A stretch of DNA of 37,103 nucleotides from Gammaproteobacteria bacterium (lineage in GTDB: Bacteria; Pseudomonadota; Gammaproteobacteria; SZUA-229), in assembly GCA_026195255.1 (NCBI GenBank), contig JAPHSS010000038.1, positions 1 through 37,103 of the forward strand. The letters are read 5' to 3'. Position 1 is the first letter of the stretch, and every line of letters begins with the position of its first letter. The position numbers and the translations under genes were made by a program. Below are positions 1 to 7,922 of this stretch, one piece after another. Below the pieces are notes generated by a model. That model did no database searches. It was given only the letters and a program-made list of their open reading frames with translations, and was not told the DNA's origin.

Positions 1-134
1 GTATCATACTTGTTTTCTGCTTCGCTCTCTTCAGCTGTGGCTGTTTCAATAGCCCTCTGAACCGCTGCCACCGCGCCTTGATGTAAATTTTCCAGGCTTA
101 GTAATATTATCTGATATAACTCGGTTTTATTCAT
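1..134 (-). CDS. GreA/GreB-like elongation-factor-family protein, N-terminal fragment
   Basis: An open frame runs from an ATG at 134 down to the window edge without a stop, giving 44 complete codons. It starts MNKTELYQIILLSLENL and continues through ...TATAEESEAENKYDT. The A-x-EES-x-AENKYDT stretch is typical of a GreA/GreB-related family in proteobacteria, where an N-terminal coiled coil precedes a Gre-type C-terminal domain. Only the coiled-coil start is visible, so the Gre domain is inferred. It lies upstream of the window's left edge on the minus strand and in the same direction as the S4/YehS pair, 61 bases from the S4 stop codon. Family assignment is from memory of the motif. Confidence 0.6.
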   Translation of the reverse strand, partial: MNKTELYQIILLSLENLHQGAVAAVQRAIETATAEESEAENKYD

Positions 135-195
135 TTCTCTATATCTTACAAGTTTTCATGACCAAACAATTTCAAATATATGATGCTAGTAAAAA

Positions 196-405
196 TTAAC
201 TGACTTTAACCTGCTGAGAGTTAAACTCAACAACCTGACCCTTTTTTATTTTACAGCGTTTTCGCAATTCGACTTTATCGTCAACTTTAACCTGACCTTC
301 TGAAATAAGCGCTTTTGCACGGCCACCGCTTTCACATAAGCCTGTGATTTTAAGGAGGTTATTTAACTCTATAAATTCACGGCCTTGCAGCTCAAATGTT
401 TCCAT
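196..405 (-). CDS. S4-domain RNA-binding protein (YbcJ-like)
   Basis: A 69-residue protein that is essentially one S4 RNA-binding domain. The core reads ELNNLLKITGLCESGGRAK followed by a basic loop and GQVKVDD, as in the small YbcJ family; the target RNA is unknown. Its ATG overlaps the stop codon of the upstream yehS-like gene in a TAATG junction, and AGGA lies 6 bases before the ATG, so the two are probably translationally coupled. Length matches the YbcJ family (about 70 residues). The product is expected in the cytoplasm, associated with structured RNA or ribosomes. Confidence 0.85.
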   Translation of the reverse strand: METFELQGREFIELNNLLKITGLCESGGRAKALISEGQVKVDDKVELRKRCKIKKGQVVEFNSQQVKVS

Positions 406-887
406 TATTCGTCCTGCTTATAAGAGTCTTTTGGACGATATTTTAACTGCATACCCTGTAAAAACTTACGCAGAATCTGGTCTTTACATACGCGATGATG
501 TTTATGGCCTTTTTTACGAAATAATGCACTTAACTCATGTTTACTAATCGTAAAATCAGCCATTGTCATCATATTCAGTATATCTTCATCTTTAAGATTT
601 AAGGCTATTTTTAGCTTTCTGAGAATCATATTATTCGTCAGGTGCTTTTCAAGCACAGGTTGTGCGCCTTCTTTTTTACCACGGTTCTCATCAATTAAGT
701 TATTGAGAAAAATCGCCAGTTGTACATCTTTGCACTCCACAAATGCGGGATCATCATCTTTCTTTAACCAGTCACTCATTTGTTCCCGGCTCACCGGCTG
801 GTCTTCGGAACTCAATAATTCCATCATTTTTGAGTCATCAAAGTCAAAGGTATATCGAATTCGGCGTAATATGTCGTTGTTTGTCAC
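405..887 (-). CDS. yehS: DUF1456 family protein (YehS-like)
   Basis: A 160-residue protein made of two copies of the DUF1456 unit, at about residues 1-65 and 83-150. Each begins with a variant of TNN-x-ILR-x-(L/I)-(R/K) (TNNDILRRIRYTF and TNNMILRKLKIAL) and each ends with a short conserved 'DQ-IL...FL' or 'CKD-V-Q' helix. Function is unknown in the family. The start is a GTG at 887 with AGGA seven bases upstream; an overlapping ATG-TGA there is not used. It is followed without a gap by the S4-domain gene, so the two form a small operon. The family is common in gammaproteobacteria. Confidence 0.85.
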   Translation of the reverse strand: MTNNDILRRIRYTFDFDDSKMMELLSSEDQPVSREQMSDWLKKDDDPAFVECKDVQLAIFLNNLIDENRGKKEGAQPVLEKHLTNNMILRKLKIALNLKDEDILNMMTMADFTISKHELSALFRKKGHKHHRVCKDQILRKFLQGMQLKYRPKDSYKQDE

Positions 888-1063
888 ATGAATGTCCTAA
901 ATTGGGTAAGCCATTGTCACAGAACAGGCTATATTAGTGAAGAATAATCTCTATAAATACTGCTTAAACCACCATAATATACAGATAGTCTATTGATATA
1001 GGGTAGCTAAAACATATATCATTTACATATCTCAAACGTATCGTAAAGTTCGGACATTAGTAA

Positions 1064-1426
1064 ATGAAAAAGATAGATAACGACAAGCTGGATCAGGTTG
1101 TCGCAAAAGCGCGAAAAGACGCAGAAACCAGGGGCCATGGTTACCGTGAACGGGCACTAAAGCTTTACCCTCATATATGTGGGCGCTGCTGTCGTGAATT
1201 TAACAGGGCTAACCTGCATGAGTTAACGGTACACCATATTAATCATGACCATGATGACAATCCGGCTGATGGCAGTAACTGGGAGTTATTATGCCTATAC
1301 TGCCATGATAATGAACACCAGCGTTATGAAGAGCAATTAGCTGAACATGGTATTGTCATGGGTAAAAAAGAACAAGTTGAAGCAACACATAACCCTTTTG
1401 CTAATTTGAAAGACTTACTCAAATAG
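1064..1426 (+). CDS. yajD: HNH nuclease family protein (YajD-like)
   Basis: A 120-residue HNH protein. A zinc-type knuckle pairs Cys39-x2-Cys42 with Cys77-x2-Cys80, and the catalytic core is LTVHHINHDHDDN (His57-His58, Asn60) followed by LLCLYCHDNEH, whose His81, Asn83 and His85 fit the HNH betabeta-alpha-metal fold. Length and the C-terminal 'NPFANLKDLLK' tail match YajD of enteric bacteria. Its substrate is not established in the family; nicking or cleavage of DNA is inferred from the fold. It is the only plus-strand gene in the first 6 kb and stands alone, divergent from the yehS pair and convergent with the alkC-like gene. Confidence 0.88.
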   Translation: MKKIDNDKLDQVVAKARKDAETRGHGYRERALKLYPHICGRCCREFNRANLHELTVHHINHDHDDNPADGSNWELLCLYCHDNEHQRYEEQLAEHGIVMGKKEQVEATHNPFANLKDLLK

Positions 1427-1444
1427 TAGAGAATTCAGGCCTGT

Positions 1445-2548
1445 TTATTCAATAAGCTCAAAATCGTACTTCTCAAACTCAATACCATTTATAATTATAG
1501 ATAGTTGATGAAGACCAGTATGGAATTTTCTCGTTGTAATCAACTTGAATGGTTGTTTTCGATTTATTACAGTTATCGATTTTGCGGCATACTGCTTCTC
1601 ACTAATTTTATAAACTTTTTTAGATAAGCTTGCATTGGCCTTTTGATAATAGATTGCATACTCTAACCTTAATTTAGATTCTGCCTGCGTTTTATTATGT
1701 ATTTCAAAGTCAAATTCTAACTTTTCACCTATTCGAACCTTTGCTGGGCGTATATTAACTTTTTCAACTTTTATACCTTTAATAGAACCAAAACCGAATA
1801 GTTCCATAAGCTCTGAATTTCCCTGCTTTAATAAAGTTCTACTTGCATGTTTAATTAACCAATCAGTGTTTTTCGATTTACCTTGCCATTTTTTAATTAA
1901 TTTTATAACAACATCAGGATTATCTTTTGTTATATCGTTTAAATTATTTGCAACACTCTTTCTAACATACTCTGATTCATCATTTTTAAGGTTTTCTAAA
2001 ATAGGTAATATGCTGGCAGGATTATCTTTTAATTCTTTTAAAGCCATTGCCCATGGCAGTCGGGGGCGACAGCCCTCTGTAGAAAAGCGTCTGACATCAT
2101 GATTTTCGTGCTTTGACCAAATCAGCATCTGTTTCATCACTCGGTGTGGGTATTTAATAATAAAGGGCCGTATGGCGAACTCACAGCTCGTAAATTTTGT
2201 TATTTCCCCAAGCGCATTAATCGATATATCGTAATCATCAAGTCCATACTGTTCTATATAATCAGGAATAAACATATATTCCAGTAATAAAGAACACTGA
2301 TTATCTTTCAGGTGTTGAGTAAATTTAAGTATTAGTGCGACTGCACTTTTATAATCATCTGGCAGGTATTTAGCTAAAACGCTAGAGATATGTCTCATTC
2401 GCTGTTTTAGTTCTCTATGCTCCCATTCATTATCATGGATATCGTTTAGAAACGATTTTTTATTCAGATCGGGTATAACATGTAATAAGGCTTGCGTAAA
2501 TCCATCGAAAAACTGGCTATTATATATATTTTTTAATGCTTCAGGCAT
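1445..2548 (-). CDS. alkC: AlkC-type DNA alkylation repair glycosylase with C-terminal Ig-like extension
   Basis: A 367-residue HEAT-repeat protein. Residues about 1-250 are helical repeats, with the conserved RRFSTEGCRPRLPW motif at 153-166 (Glu157 a candidate catalytic acid) and DNA-facing segments YVRKSVANNLND and DWLIKHASRTLLKQG. This pattern belongs to the AlkC/AlkD superfamily, which removes alkylated bases such as 3-methyladenine without flipping them out. Residues about 258-367 are beta-rich with alternating hydrophobics, consistent with the Ig-like domain known from some AlkC proteins. The gene is monocistronic, 18 bases from the convergent yajD stop. AlkC over AlkD is chosen from the motif and the C-terminal extension. 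Confidence 0.85.
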   Translation of the reverse strand: MPEALKNIYNSQFFDGFTQALLHVIPDLNKKSFLNDIHDNEWEHRELKQRMRHISSVLAKYLPDDYKSAVALILKFTQHLKDNQCSLLLEYMFIPDYIEQYGLDDYDISINALGEITKFTSCEFAIRPFIIKYPHRVMKQMLIWSKHENHDVRRFSTEGCRPRLPWAMALKELKDNPASILPILENLKNDESEYVRKSVANNLNDITKDNPDVVIKLIKKWQGKSKNTDWLIKHASRTLLKQGNSELMELFGFGSIKGIKVEKVNIRPAKVRIGEKLEFDFEIHNKTQAESKLRLEYAIYYQKANASLSKKVYKISEKQYAAKSITVINRKQPFKLITTRKFHTGLHQLSIIINGIEFEKYDFELIE

Positions 2549-3121
2549 TTGATATATCCATTTATAAACGTTTGTAAATTAGCAAGGCGTAGCGATTATG
2601 GCACACCACACGCTTAAGATTTATCAACAATATAATATATCCTGTTTCAATATCACACGTGCATTAACATCTTGTAACGGTCGATTATTTGCTTCATGTA
2701 ATCCGATATGAAAATGAACTTATTTGTTTATTCGATGCACTGAGTGTGATTTCAACACTAACCAGGCAACACCTTCTGTGCGGGATGGGGTTGATAATAA
2801 ACCATTAAAGCAATAATAATCACGATTTTAAGGTTATAAATCATTGGCTGAAATTATTAATATGTCAGTCCTGAACAGTCACTATATTTAATATTTTATG
2901 TAACCTGAATACCATAATGATCCGCCGACTGGCTTTATTTATAGCGTGTGTCATTGTTTGATCACTGCAAATAATAACTGAAACGACTGCATAAATGCGT
3001 TAATGATTGTTTAAAACTTTTTACACTGATCACCTCTATGCCTGCAATTTGATGACAGTTAAGGCCATTAATACAGCTTATAACACTTTGTGTGTAACTC
3101 ATTTCAATGCTCATATTATAA
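2549..3121. other. Intergenic, AT-rich, nothing recognised
   Basis: About 570 bases between the alkC start and the decayed frame beginning near 3122. Both strands have frequent stops, and I found no tRNA-like fold, riboswitch core or strong terminator. The promoter of the alkC-like gene presumably lies at 2549-2650. A 25-codon open stretch ending near 3052 has no start or recognisable similarity. Confidence 0.4.
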
Positions 3122-3356
3122 ACGAGCAGACTTGAGGATGCGATATTCAGAGTTTTGCACTCTACATCTCCAGAAGCATCTCCAGAAACATCTTCAGATA
3201 CATCTAAAAAAGATAGACTAACTTCATCTACAGTAAAACAAATATTAAACAGGCCTGTTGAAGAGCCTTCTCCGGCTGTAAAATATAACTACCCATGTGT
3301 CTGAACAACTTGAACCCATTAATTCACCTGATAAAGCACTATTTTCAAGCTTCTGA
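3122..3356 (+). pseudogene. Decayed reading frame with 12-base tandem repeats and an apparent frameshift
   Basis: From 3122 an open frame without ATG runs to a TGA at 3302-3304. It encodes a Ser/Pro/Glu-rich stretch (TSPEASPETSSDTSKK), then VKQILNRPVEEPSPAVK. In the next frame the sequence continues as VSEQLEPINSPDKALFSSF to a TGA at 3354-3356, suggesting that a single-base change split one longer frame near 3285-3300. Within it, positions 3164-3199 are three imperfect 12-base repeats (ACATCTCCAGAA and variants). No family is recognised; a low-complexity tail of a lost gene is the simplest reading, and chance open frames remain possible. Confidence 0.3.
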
Positions 3357-3415
3357 AGTTATATTTAATTAATAGATTCTGTAATTGAAATACAGCTTAT
3401 AATTAGCCAAGTTAA

Positions 3416-3745
3416 TTAGTAATGGATAGCTAGCCATATCGTTTCCTCTTCAGGGTTTGTACAGTTAACTTTATGTCTGGTATGTGCGGGGATATTTACA
3501 TAAGCCCCGGGGCTCATTGTTAACTCTCTGTCTTCAAAAGTAACTATTGCTGTACCCTTTAACAGCATAACCCACTCATTATGCACTTGATCATACCAGC
3601 CAGTTTCAGGTGACTTGTGGCCTTTTGATATTATGCGTTCTATCTTGATGTTTTCATTATTTATTATTAACTCAAATAATTCATTGTCCAGATTGGCAGG
3701 TATTGAAGCATATAAATTACCAGACACTGCTGATTTGTCACTCAT
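3416..3745 (-). CDS. Cupin-domain protein
   Basis: A 109-residue single-domain cupin. Motif 1 is degenerate (PETGWYDQVHNEWVMLLKG, with Asp-x-x-His-x-Glu in place of the usual His-x-His pattern), and motif 2 is GAYVNIPAHTRHKV. The beta-barrel fold and probable metal site are known for the family; substrate and reaction cannot be read from the sequence. The start is supported by a strong GGAGG with AAGGA just upstream of the ATG. Flanks are long gaps on both sides, so it is probably transcribed alone. Such stand-alone cupins are often annotated only as 'cupin domain-containing protein'. Confidence 0.82.
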   Translation of the reverse strand: MSDKSAVSGNLYASIPANLDNELFELIINNENIKIERIISKGHKSPETGWYDQVHNEWVMLLKGTAIVTFEDRELTMSPGAYVNIPAHTRHKVNCTNPEEETIWLAIHY

Positions 3746-4146
3746 AATCCTTCTCCTCCACGATATTGGCAGAAAACACTTATAGCGCCGTAATCTGTAT
3801 CTGTTCGCGTGTTTATACTTGCGTTTGATAATATCTAACTAGAATGATTCCTGGTTAGCGTTATAGGTATTATTAATCCTGTGAGTAGATATATTAATCA
3901 TTGTTATCAGCGTGGCTAGAATTAATATAGTTTTTTTCTTATTCCATGTGATCTCAAGTCTCTGAATCATGTGATTTATGGGGTGTATTTATTATCTATA
4001 TTAATTGAAGAATAAAACCAGCTTTTCATTCAAACATTAAGAATGCATTTTATATATATTTAAGCTAATTCCTTGAGAAGCCTTTATAACAAGCTTTTAG
4101 AGAGTGATATATATTTTACATGTTAACAATTTATATTTTTTTGACA
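3746..4146. other. Intergenic, AT-rich, nothing recognised
   Basis: About 400 bases between the cupin start and the terminator of the basic-protein gene. Stops are dense in all frames. The promoter of the cupin gene should lie near the left end, but no convincing -35/-10 pair stands out. Confidence 0.4.
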
Positions 4147-4177
4147 TAAAAAAAGGGGCTATACAGCCCCTTTTTTT
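4147..4177 (-). terminator. Rho-independent terminator of the basic-protein gene
   Basis: A hairpin with arms AAAAAGGGGCT and AGCCCCTTTTTTT around a short loop lies 15-45 bases beyond the stop codon at 4192. A-rich and T-rich flanks make it able to work in both directions. Confidence 0.85.
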
Positions 4178-4191
4178 AGTTTTACCAGGAA

Positions 4192-4440
4192 TTACTTCTT
4201 CTTAGCAGCACGCTTTTTACGACGTTTAGCTGGCTTTTTCTTAGCAGCTTTTGCAGCTGGTGCAGCAGTTCCGCCACTCATGCCTTTAACTAAAGCATCA
4301 GCACGTTTTGCTGTTTCTTTAGCTTCAGCTGAAACAGCTTTTGCCTGAGTTTTAACTTCTGCTAATTTTGCTTTTAATGCTACTAATGGATTTGCTTTTT
4401 TAGTAACTTTTTTCTTAGTTTTTCTTTTCTTTGCGGCCAT
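4192..4440 (-). CDS. Small Lys/Ala-rich histone-like protein
   Basis: An 82-residue, highly basic protein. Residues 1-16 are a Lys/Arg cluster, residues about 17-53 form an Ala/Lys/Glu heptad-like helix (LVALKAKLAEVKTQAKAV), and residues 60-82 are a second basic tail rich in KKPAKRRKKRAAKKK. This resembles histone H1-like or AlgP-like bacterial chromatin proteins, so DNA or RNA binding is inferred from charge, not from a defined domain. A clear terminator follows, and the gene stands alone. No strong Shine-Dalgarno is seen before the ATG. Simple composition means that similarity searches may mislead. Confidence 0.7.
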   Translation of the reverse strand: MAAKKRKTKKKVTKKANPLVALKAKLAEVKTQAKAVSAEAKETAKRADALVKGMSGGTAAPAAKAAKKKPAKRRKKRAAKKK

Positions 4441-4564
4441 GTTTGATACCAGGGTTATTAATGAAATTGGTTCTCATATCCTTTGATTAAAAAGTATACG
4501 ATTAGGTGTATTGTAGCTAATTTTTTAAGTTTAACAAATAATATTTAAATTAAGTTAATTTAAT

Positions 4565-4951
4565 TTATAATTCTTTAAATATTTCTGCTTCAGAATATGC
4601 CAGGAGCAAGGCACTTTTTTCAACTTTCTTTAAGCCTTTTACAACTAATGCATATGAGTGATCAATCATCTTTTTCATTTCATTTAACGGGATACTGCCA
4701 TCTAAAATTATGCTATTCCAGTGTAATTTATTCATATGATAACCGGGTATTACCGCTTCATATACATCACGTAAAGCAGCTGCCCTGTATGGGTCACATT
4801 TTAAATTCATATACACTTCATTACCTCTGTTAATTAAAATCGCAAATACCTTACTTTTGACCTTAAATACTGCTGCATCAACCCCAAATGGAAAGTCTTT
4901 TGCTGATTCAGGTTTTTCAAGAAGATATTTTTCAGCTGATTCATAATTCAT
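4565..4951 (-). CDS. MmcQ/YjbR family protein
   Basis: A 128-residue protein of the YjbR/MmcQ family, which has a CyaY-like fold and is proposed to bind DNA. Family signatures are the start 'AEKYLLEKPESAKDFPFG', the KVFAILINRG strand, the L-K-CDP motif and PGYHMNKLHWNSI, followed by a helix ending IDHSYALVVKGL. The length is typical. It is monocistronic between two gaps. The specific cellular role is not known for the family. Confidence 0.88.
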   Translation of the reverse strand: MNYESAEKYLLEKPESAKDFPFGVDAAVFKVKSKVFAILINRGNEVYMNLKCDPYRAAALRDVYEAVIPGYHMNKLHWNSIILDGSIPLNEMKKMIDHSYALVVKGLKKVEKSALLLAYSEAEIFKEL

Positions 4952-5107
4952 AGAGTCACTCTAAACTGTCTGTATTTGTTCATTTATTAATGCTTCTTAA
5001 AGCAACAAATGCACTCTACTCATGTCTGATAAATGAACGTGGCATCATTGTTTACTTCATGTGATAACTTGTCTAACTTAATCAGCCATTTTATCTAATC
5101 ATTCAGC

Positions 5108-5209
5108 TTAAGAGAGGCCTGTTGCTACTTCAAATACCAGGTTTAACTCATCATGTAATTTATCACCCGTCCGGGTAAGCCATTCACGAAAATGATCTGT
5201 AATTTTCAA
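5108..5209 (-). other. Possible small ORF or gene remnant downstream of ppk2
   Basis: A 33-codon frame, starting at a TTG and ending TAA at 5108, encodes a protein-like helix: ITDHFREWLTRTGDKLHDEL and then a short hydrophobic tail. It lies 24 bases after the ppk2 stop. There is no ATG or Shine-Dalgarno, and it could be the tail of a degraded gene or chance. No family is recognised. Confidence 0.2.
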
Positions 5210-5232
5210 TGAATGTTATGTTTTATGCACGA

Positions 5233-6174
5233 TTATTTAGTCTTTTTGCTTTGCTCAGGAAAGTCTTTAACCGTCGGCGGCTTCTCCAGGAGGTGCTCAC
5301 CTTTTTCATAAATAGTTTCCGCTGAGCCGACTATTAACGAATCTGGATGACAGGCAACTTTTGTATTTTTATTAGGATAATCCAGTTTATCTAGCAAAAA
5401 TCGCATCGCATTAATTCTTGCGCGTTTTTTACAGTCAGACTTGATTACTGTCCATGGGGCATCTGCTGTATCTGTATAGAAAAACATAGCTTCTTTCGCT
5501 TCAGTATAATCTTCCCATTTATCCAGCGATGCCATGTCTATCGGACTTAATTTCCACTGTTTTAATGGATCTTGTCTGCGCCCCTGAAAACGTCGAAACT
5601 GTTCATTTCGACTCACAGAAAACCATAATTTGAATAATTTGATACCACTACGCACCAACATTCTTTCAAGCTCTGGTGCCTGACGCATAAACTCCAGATA
5701 CTCACCGGGCTGACAAAAACCCATTACCCGCTCCACTCCGGCACGGTTATACCAGGAGCGGTCTAACATCACTATCTCACCTGCGCTGGGCATGTGTTGT
5801 AAGTATCGTTGGAAATACCATTGACCCTGCTCAAGCTCACTGGGTTTTTCAAGTGCAACGACCCTTGCACCACGCGGATTCATGTGTTCCATCATGCGCT
5901 TTATTGTGCCACCCTTACCTGCCGCATCTCGACCTTCAAACAGGATTAGAATTTTCTGACCGGTCTCTTTCACCCACCCCTGCATTTTTAACAGTTCAAT
6001 CTGTAACTCTTTCTTTAATGATTCATACTCTTTAGTTTTCATTTTTTCAGAATATGGATAATTTGCATCTTCAAATATCTTTCCTTTAGCTAACTTTTTA
6101 GTCTCTCCAGTTAATGTTTGATCCTCCCTGTTTGCTGATATTTTTGGCATAGTAAAATTAGCTTCGTTTGTCAT
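5233..6174 (-). CDS. ppk2: Polyphosphate kinase 2 family protein
   Basis: A 313-residue cytoplasmic PPK2-family kinase, which transfers phosphate between polyphosphate and nucleotides. Walker A is GRDAAGKGGT at about 81-90, Walker B/lid is LDRSWYNR at 137-144, and the family signature NPRGARVVALEKPSE lies between. Further conserved blocks are FKLWFSVSRNEQFRRFQGR and KRARINAMRFLL. Single-domain PPK2 proteins include class I (nucleoside diphosphate) and class III enzymes; the class is not decided here. An upstream in-frame start at 6240 exists, but GGAGG lies 5 bases before the ATG at 6174, so that start is preferred. The gene is divergent from the zinc-ribbon gene. Confidence 0.92.
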   Translation of the reverse strand: MTNEANFTMPKISANREDQTLTGETKKLAKGKIFEDANYPYSEKMKTKEYESLKKELQIELLKMQGWVKETGQKILILFEGRDAAGKGGTIKRMMEHMNPRGARVVALEKPSELEQGQWYFQRYLQHMPSAGEIVMLDRSWYNRAGVERVMGFCQPGEYLEFMRQAPELERMLVRSGIKLFKLWFSVSRNEQFRRFQGRRQDPLKQWKLSPIDMASLDKWEDYTEAKEAMFFYTDTADAPWTVIKSDCKKRARINAMRFLLDKLDYPNKNTKVACHPDSLIVGSAETIYEKGEHLLEKPPTVKDFPEQSKKTK

Positions 6175-6374
6175 CATTTCCTCCGTATAAATAACACTTA
6201 TCACGGGAGTATAGCTCTTTATTTTAGCTATATTTACCACTACTCAATATGGCTTTGACTTATCGCAAATTTTTAATGAAACTTGTTGATTAACACAAAA
6301 GAAATTTGTTAAATATCAATATAGATCCACCTTAAATGACTTATTATTATGAGCATATAAATAAGGACGCTGTC

Positions 6375-6899
6375 ATGAGCAAAAAGAACCCCAATGCATT
6401 CCCCACTGAAGGCATGAGTGAAGCCTATGAAAAACTGTTAAAGCTGAGCATGAAAGAATTTAAACTGCTCGAAGCTAAAACAGGGCCTGTTCTGCATAAG
6501 ATAATTGATAAGACCAGTGAAGCACTATCTGAACTGGATGAACTAACTAAAGAAGAATCTGAGAAAATTTCCACTTATCTAAAGCGCGACCTGAATGAGG
6601 CCGCCAATTACATTGCCGAAGGTAGCGGGGATTTTCAAAAATGGCTGGCTATTGATGCGGATATCATTGAGAACTACCTTTATGACTTATTTAAACAAGC
6701 CGCTGACCAGACAACAGTTGAGCTTGCACAGCTTAAAGCTGATGCGGAAAATGCACCTTATCATACGGGAGAAATAACCGGCCCTGGTGTGCTTATTTGT
6801 GATGTGTGTGGCGAACACTTACACTTTCACAAAGCAGGTCATATACCTCCCTGCGCAAAATGCAAAGGTACATATTTTCACCGATTATTTTGTCGATGA
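6375..6899 (+). CDS. DUF1451 zinc-ribbon protein (YbeL-like)
   Basis: A 174-residue protein with a long helical N-terminal part (residues about 10-125, charged coiled-coil character) and a C-terminal zinc ribbon with Cys-x2-Cys (LICDVCGEHL) and Cys-x2-Cys (PPCAKCKGT). This matches the YbeL/DUF1451 family, of unknown function. The frame is open from an ATG at 6336, but AAGGA lies seven bases before the ATG at 6375, which is preferred. It is divergent from ppk2 across about 200 bases that must hold both promoters. It is followed by a repeat-rich gap with no clear terminator. Confidence 0.82.
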   Translation: MSKKNPNAFPTEGMSEAYEKLLKLSMKEFKLLEAKTGPVLHKIIDKTSEALSELDELTKEESEKISTYLKRDLNEAANYIAEGSGDFQKWLAIDADIIENYLYDLFKQAADQTTVELAQLKADAENAPYHTGEITGPGVLICDVCGEHLHFHKAGHIPPCAKCKGTYFHRLFCR

Positions 6900-7100
6900 A
6901 CTGTTAGATTCTGTTTGTCATTGAGATACAGAGGGCGCAGAGTTTTTTGCTGTTCTGATATCTGGCTGAACCCAGCGGGCGCTATCAGTATAGTTAATCG
7001 ACTCTGTAAAATACCTGCTGGTATAACAGCAGGCGATGAGAAAAATACACAGCATGTATTTCTGCAAACCTGCTGTTTACTAATCATTAACAACTTTCGA

Positions 7101-7132
7101 TATGCATTCCCACGCAGGAGCGTGGGAACGAG
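7101..7132 (+). repeat. Palindromic dispersed repeat, copy 1
   Basis: A TATGCATTCCCACGC arm, a short spacer and GCGTGGGAACGAG form an imperfect palindrome. Closely similar copies lie at 20089-20120 (reverse) and 20353-20385 (forward). This sequence type is familiar as a widespread intergenic repeat in proteobacteria. Confidence 0.85.
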
Positions 7133-7187
7133 AGTGGAAAGCGACGGTATAGTTAACTGACTCTGTAAAAACTCTCGGTGGTATAAC

Positions 7188-7239
7188 AACAGGGGACGGA
7201 GCTCAAAAAGCGAGGTCCATCCCCGAGGGAGACGGGCAC
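7188..7239 (+). repeat. GGGGACGGAGCTC repeat, copy C
   Basis: It starts AACAGGGGACGGAGCTC and continues GGTCCATCCCCGAGGGAGA. Its first 40 bases (7188-7227) match 7840-7879 with a single mismatch, in the same orientation, so the two copies bracket the SRAP gene. More distant relatives are at 7728-7779 and 20435-20498. Confidence 0.85.
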
Positions 7240-7275
7240 AAAACGCATCGATTCTTCTGCAAAATATTTCAAACT

Positions 7276-7683
7276 TCAACTCATAATACGCGGCCAGCGA
7301 TCATGCACCGCATCTTCCATTATCGGTGTTATGGTCACCACATAAATTCGTCGCTCTTTTCCATTATGAGCAAGCAAGCCCTGTATCCATTGCCCTTTAG
7401 GTAATTCAAACCAGTGACTATTTGATTCCATGTCTTTTTCCATGAACTGGGAGACAATTATTTTAACCGGTTTGGGAAACCACTTATCCCATACACCCTG
7501 TTTTATGGAGTCATGCCGTGCCCAGCCCCCCATTGGCAAGTTGCCCAGTTGCTGCTTGCGACGCCCCCAGGGTAAGTAGTCAATTTCAGCATTTTTCAAT
7601 CGCACAGGCAGATGCGCCTGCGGATTAGGAAAATAGACCCGTTTTTTCTCACCCTGATAAATATATTCAACGCCACCACACAT
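7276..7683 (-). CDS. Compact SRAP (YedK/HMCES-like) abasic-site-binding protein
   Basis: A 135-residue protein that aligns by eye with the SRAP domain although the usual length is about 220. All four SRAP active-site positions have candidates: Cys2 (MCGG, exposed after Met removal), Asn20 (YFPNPQ), Glu82 (FMEKD, where YedK has WFEW) and His127 (VHDRWP, where YedK has IHDRRP). The strands between them follow YedK order, and the chain stops just after the His motif. SRAP proteins form a thiazolidine DNA-protein crosslink with abasic sites in single-stranded DNA; that role is inferred here. It follows the Y-family polymerase and lexA on the same strand, which supports an SOS function. The gene is bracketed by near-identical 40-base direct repeats. 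Confidence 0.75.
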   Translation of the reverse strand: MCGGVEYIYQGEKKRVYFPNPQAHLPVRLKNAEIDYLPWGRRKQQLGNLPMGGWARHDSIKQGVWDKWFPKPVKIIVSQFMEKDMESNSHWFELPKGQWIQGLLAHNGKERRIYVVTITPIMEDAVHDRWPRIMS

Positions 7684-7922
7684 AATTTACATCTTTAAAA
7701 ATTTGAATTGACCATAAAGATCTTTGGGCACATCTCCCTCGGGGAAAGACCGCCGCTGTTTGGCGCTCTGTCCCCTGTTTTGATGCCATCAAGAGATTTA
7801 CGGAGTGGTTCATCGCTCTGCCAATCAGATCGGTATCACAACAGGGGACGGAGCTCAAAAAACGAGGTCCATCCCCGAGCAAAGCAATCAAACGATGACA
7901 CAGACAACTGATAACCATAATC
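7684..7922. repeat. Repeat copies A and B between polymerase and SRAP genes
   Basis: Copy A (7728-7779, reverse orientation) contains GGGGAAAGACCGCC and GGCGCTCTGTCCCC; it matches 20435-20498. Copy B (7840-7879, forward) matches copy C at 7188. GTCCCCTGTT at 7770-7779 and AACAGGGGAC at 7840-7849 are exact inverted arms, so the region could fold into a long hairpin between the two genes. Confidence 0.8.

Larger units (their letters stand above)
6900..7275. repeat. Repeat-filled intergenic region
   Basis: The 376 bases between the zinc-ribbon gene and the SRAP gene are built from dispersed repeats. A 45-base direct repeat occurs at 6989-7033 and 7148-7193 (core GACTCTGTAAAA, then TGGTATAACA). 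A palindromic 32-base element sits at 7101-7132, and a 'GGGGACGGAGCTC' element at 7188-7239. A minus-strand frame across the region is a by-product of the repeats. Confidence 0.8.

Noticed and set aside
2976-3052. Possible transposase-like fragment (KRLHKCVNDCLKLF)
   Set aside because: Only about 25 codons, no start, no motif that I can tie to a family.
6878-7279. 133-codon minus-strand frame downstream of the zinc-ribbon gene
   Set aside because: It runs through dispersed repeats, translates to the kind of sequence such repeats give in many genomes, and has no domain.
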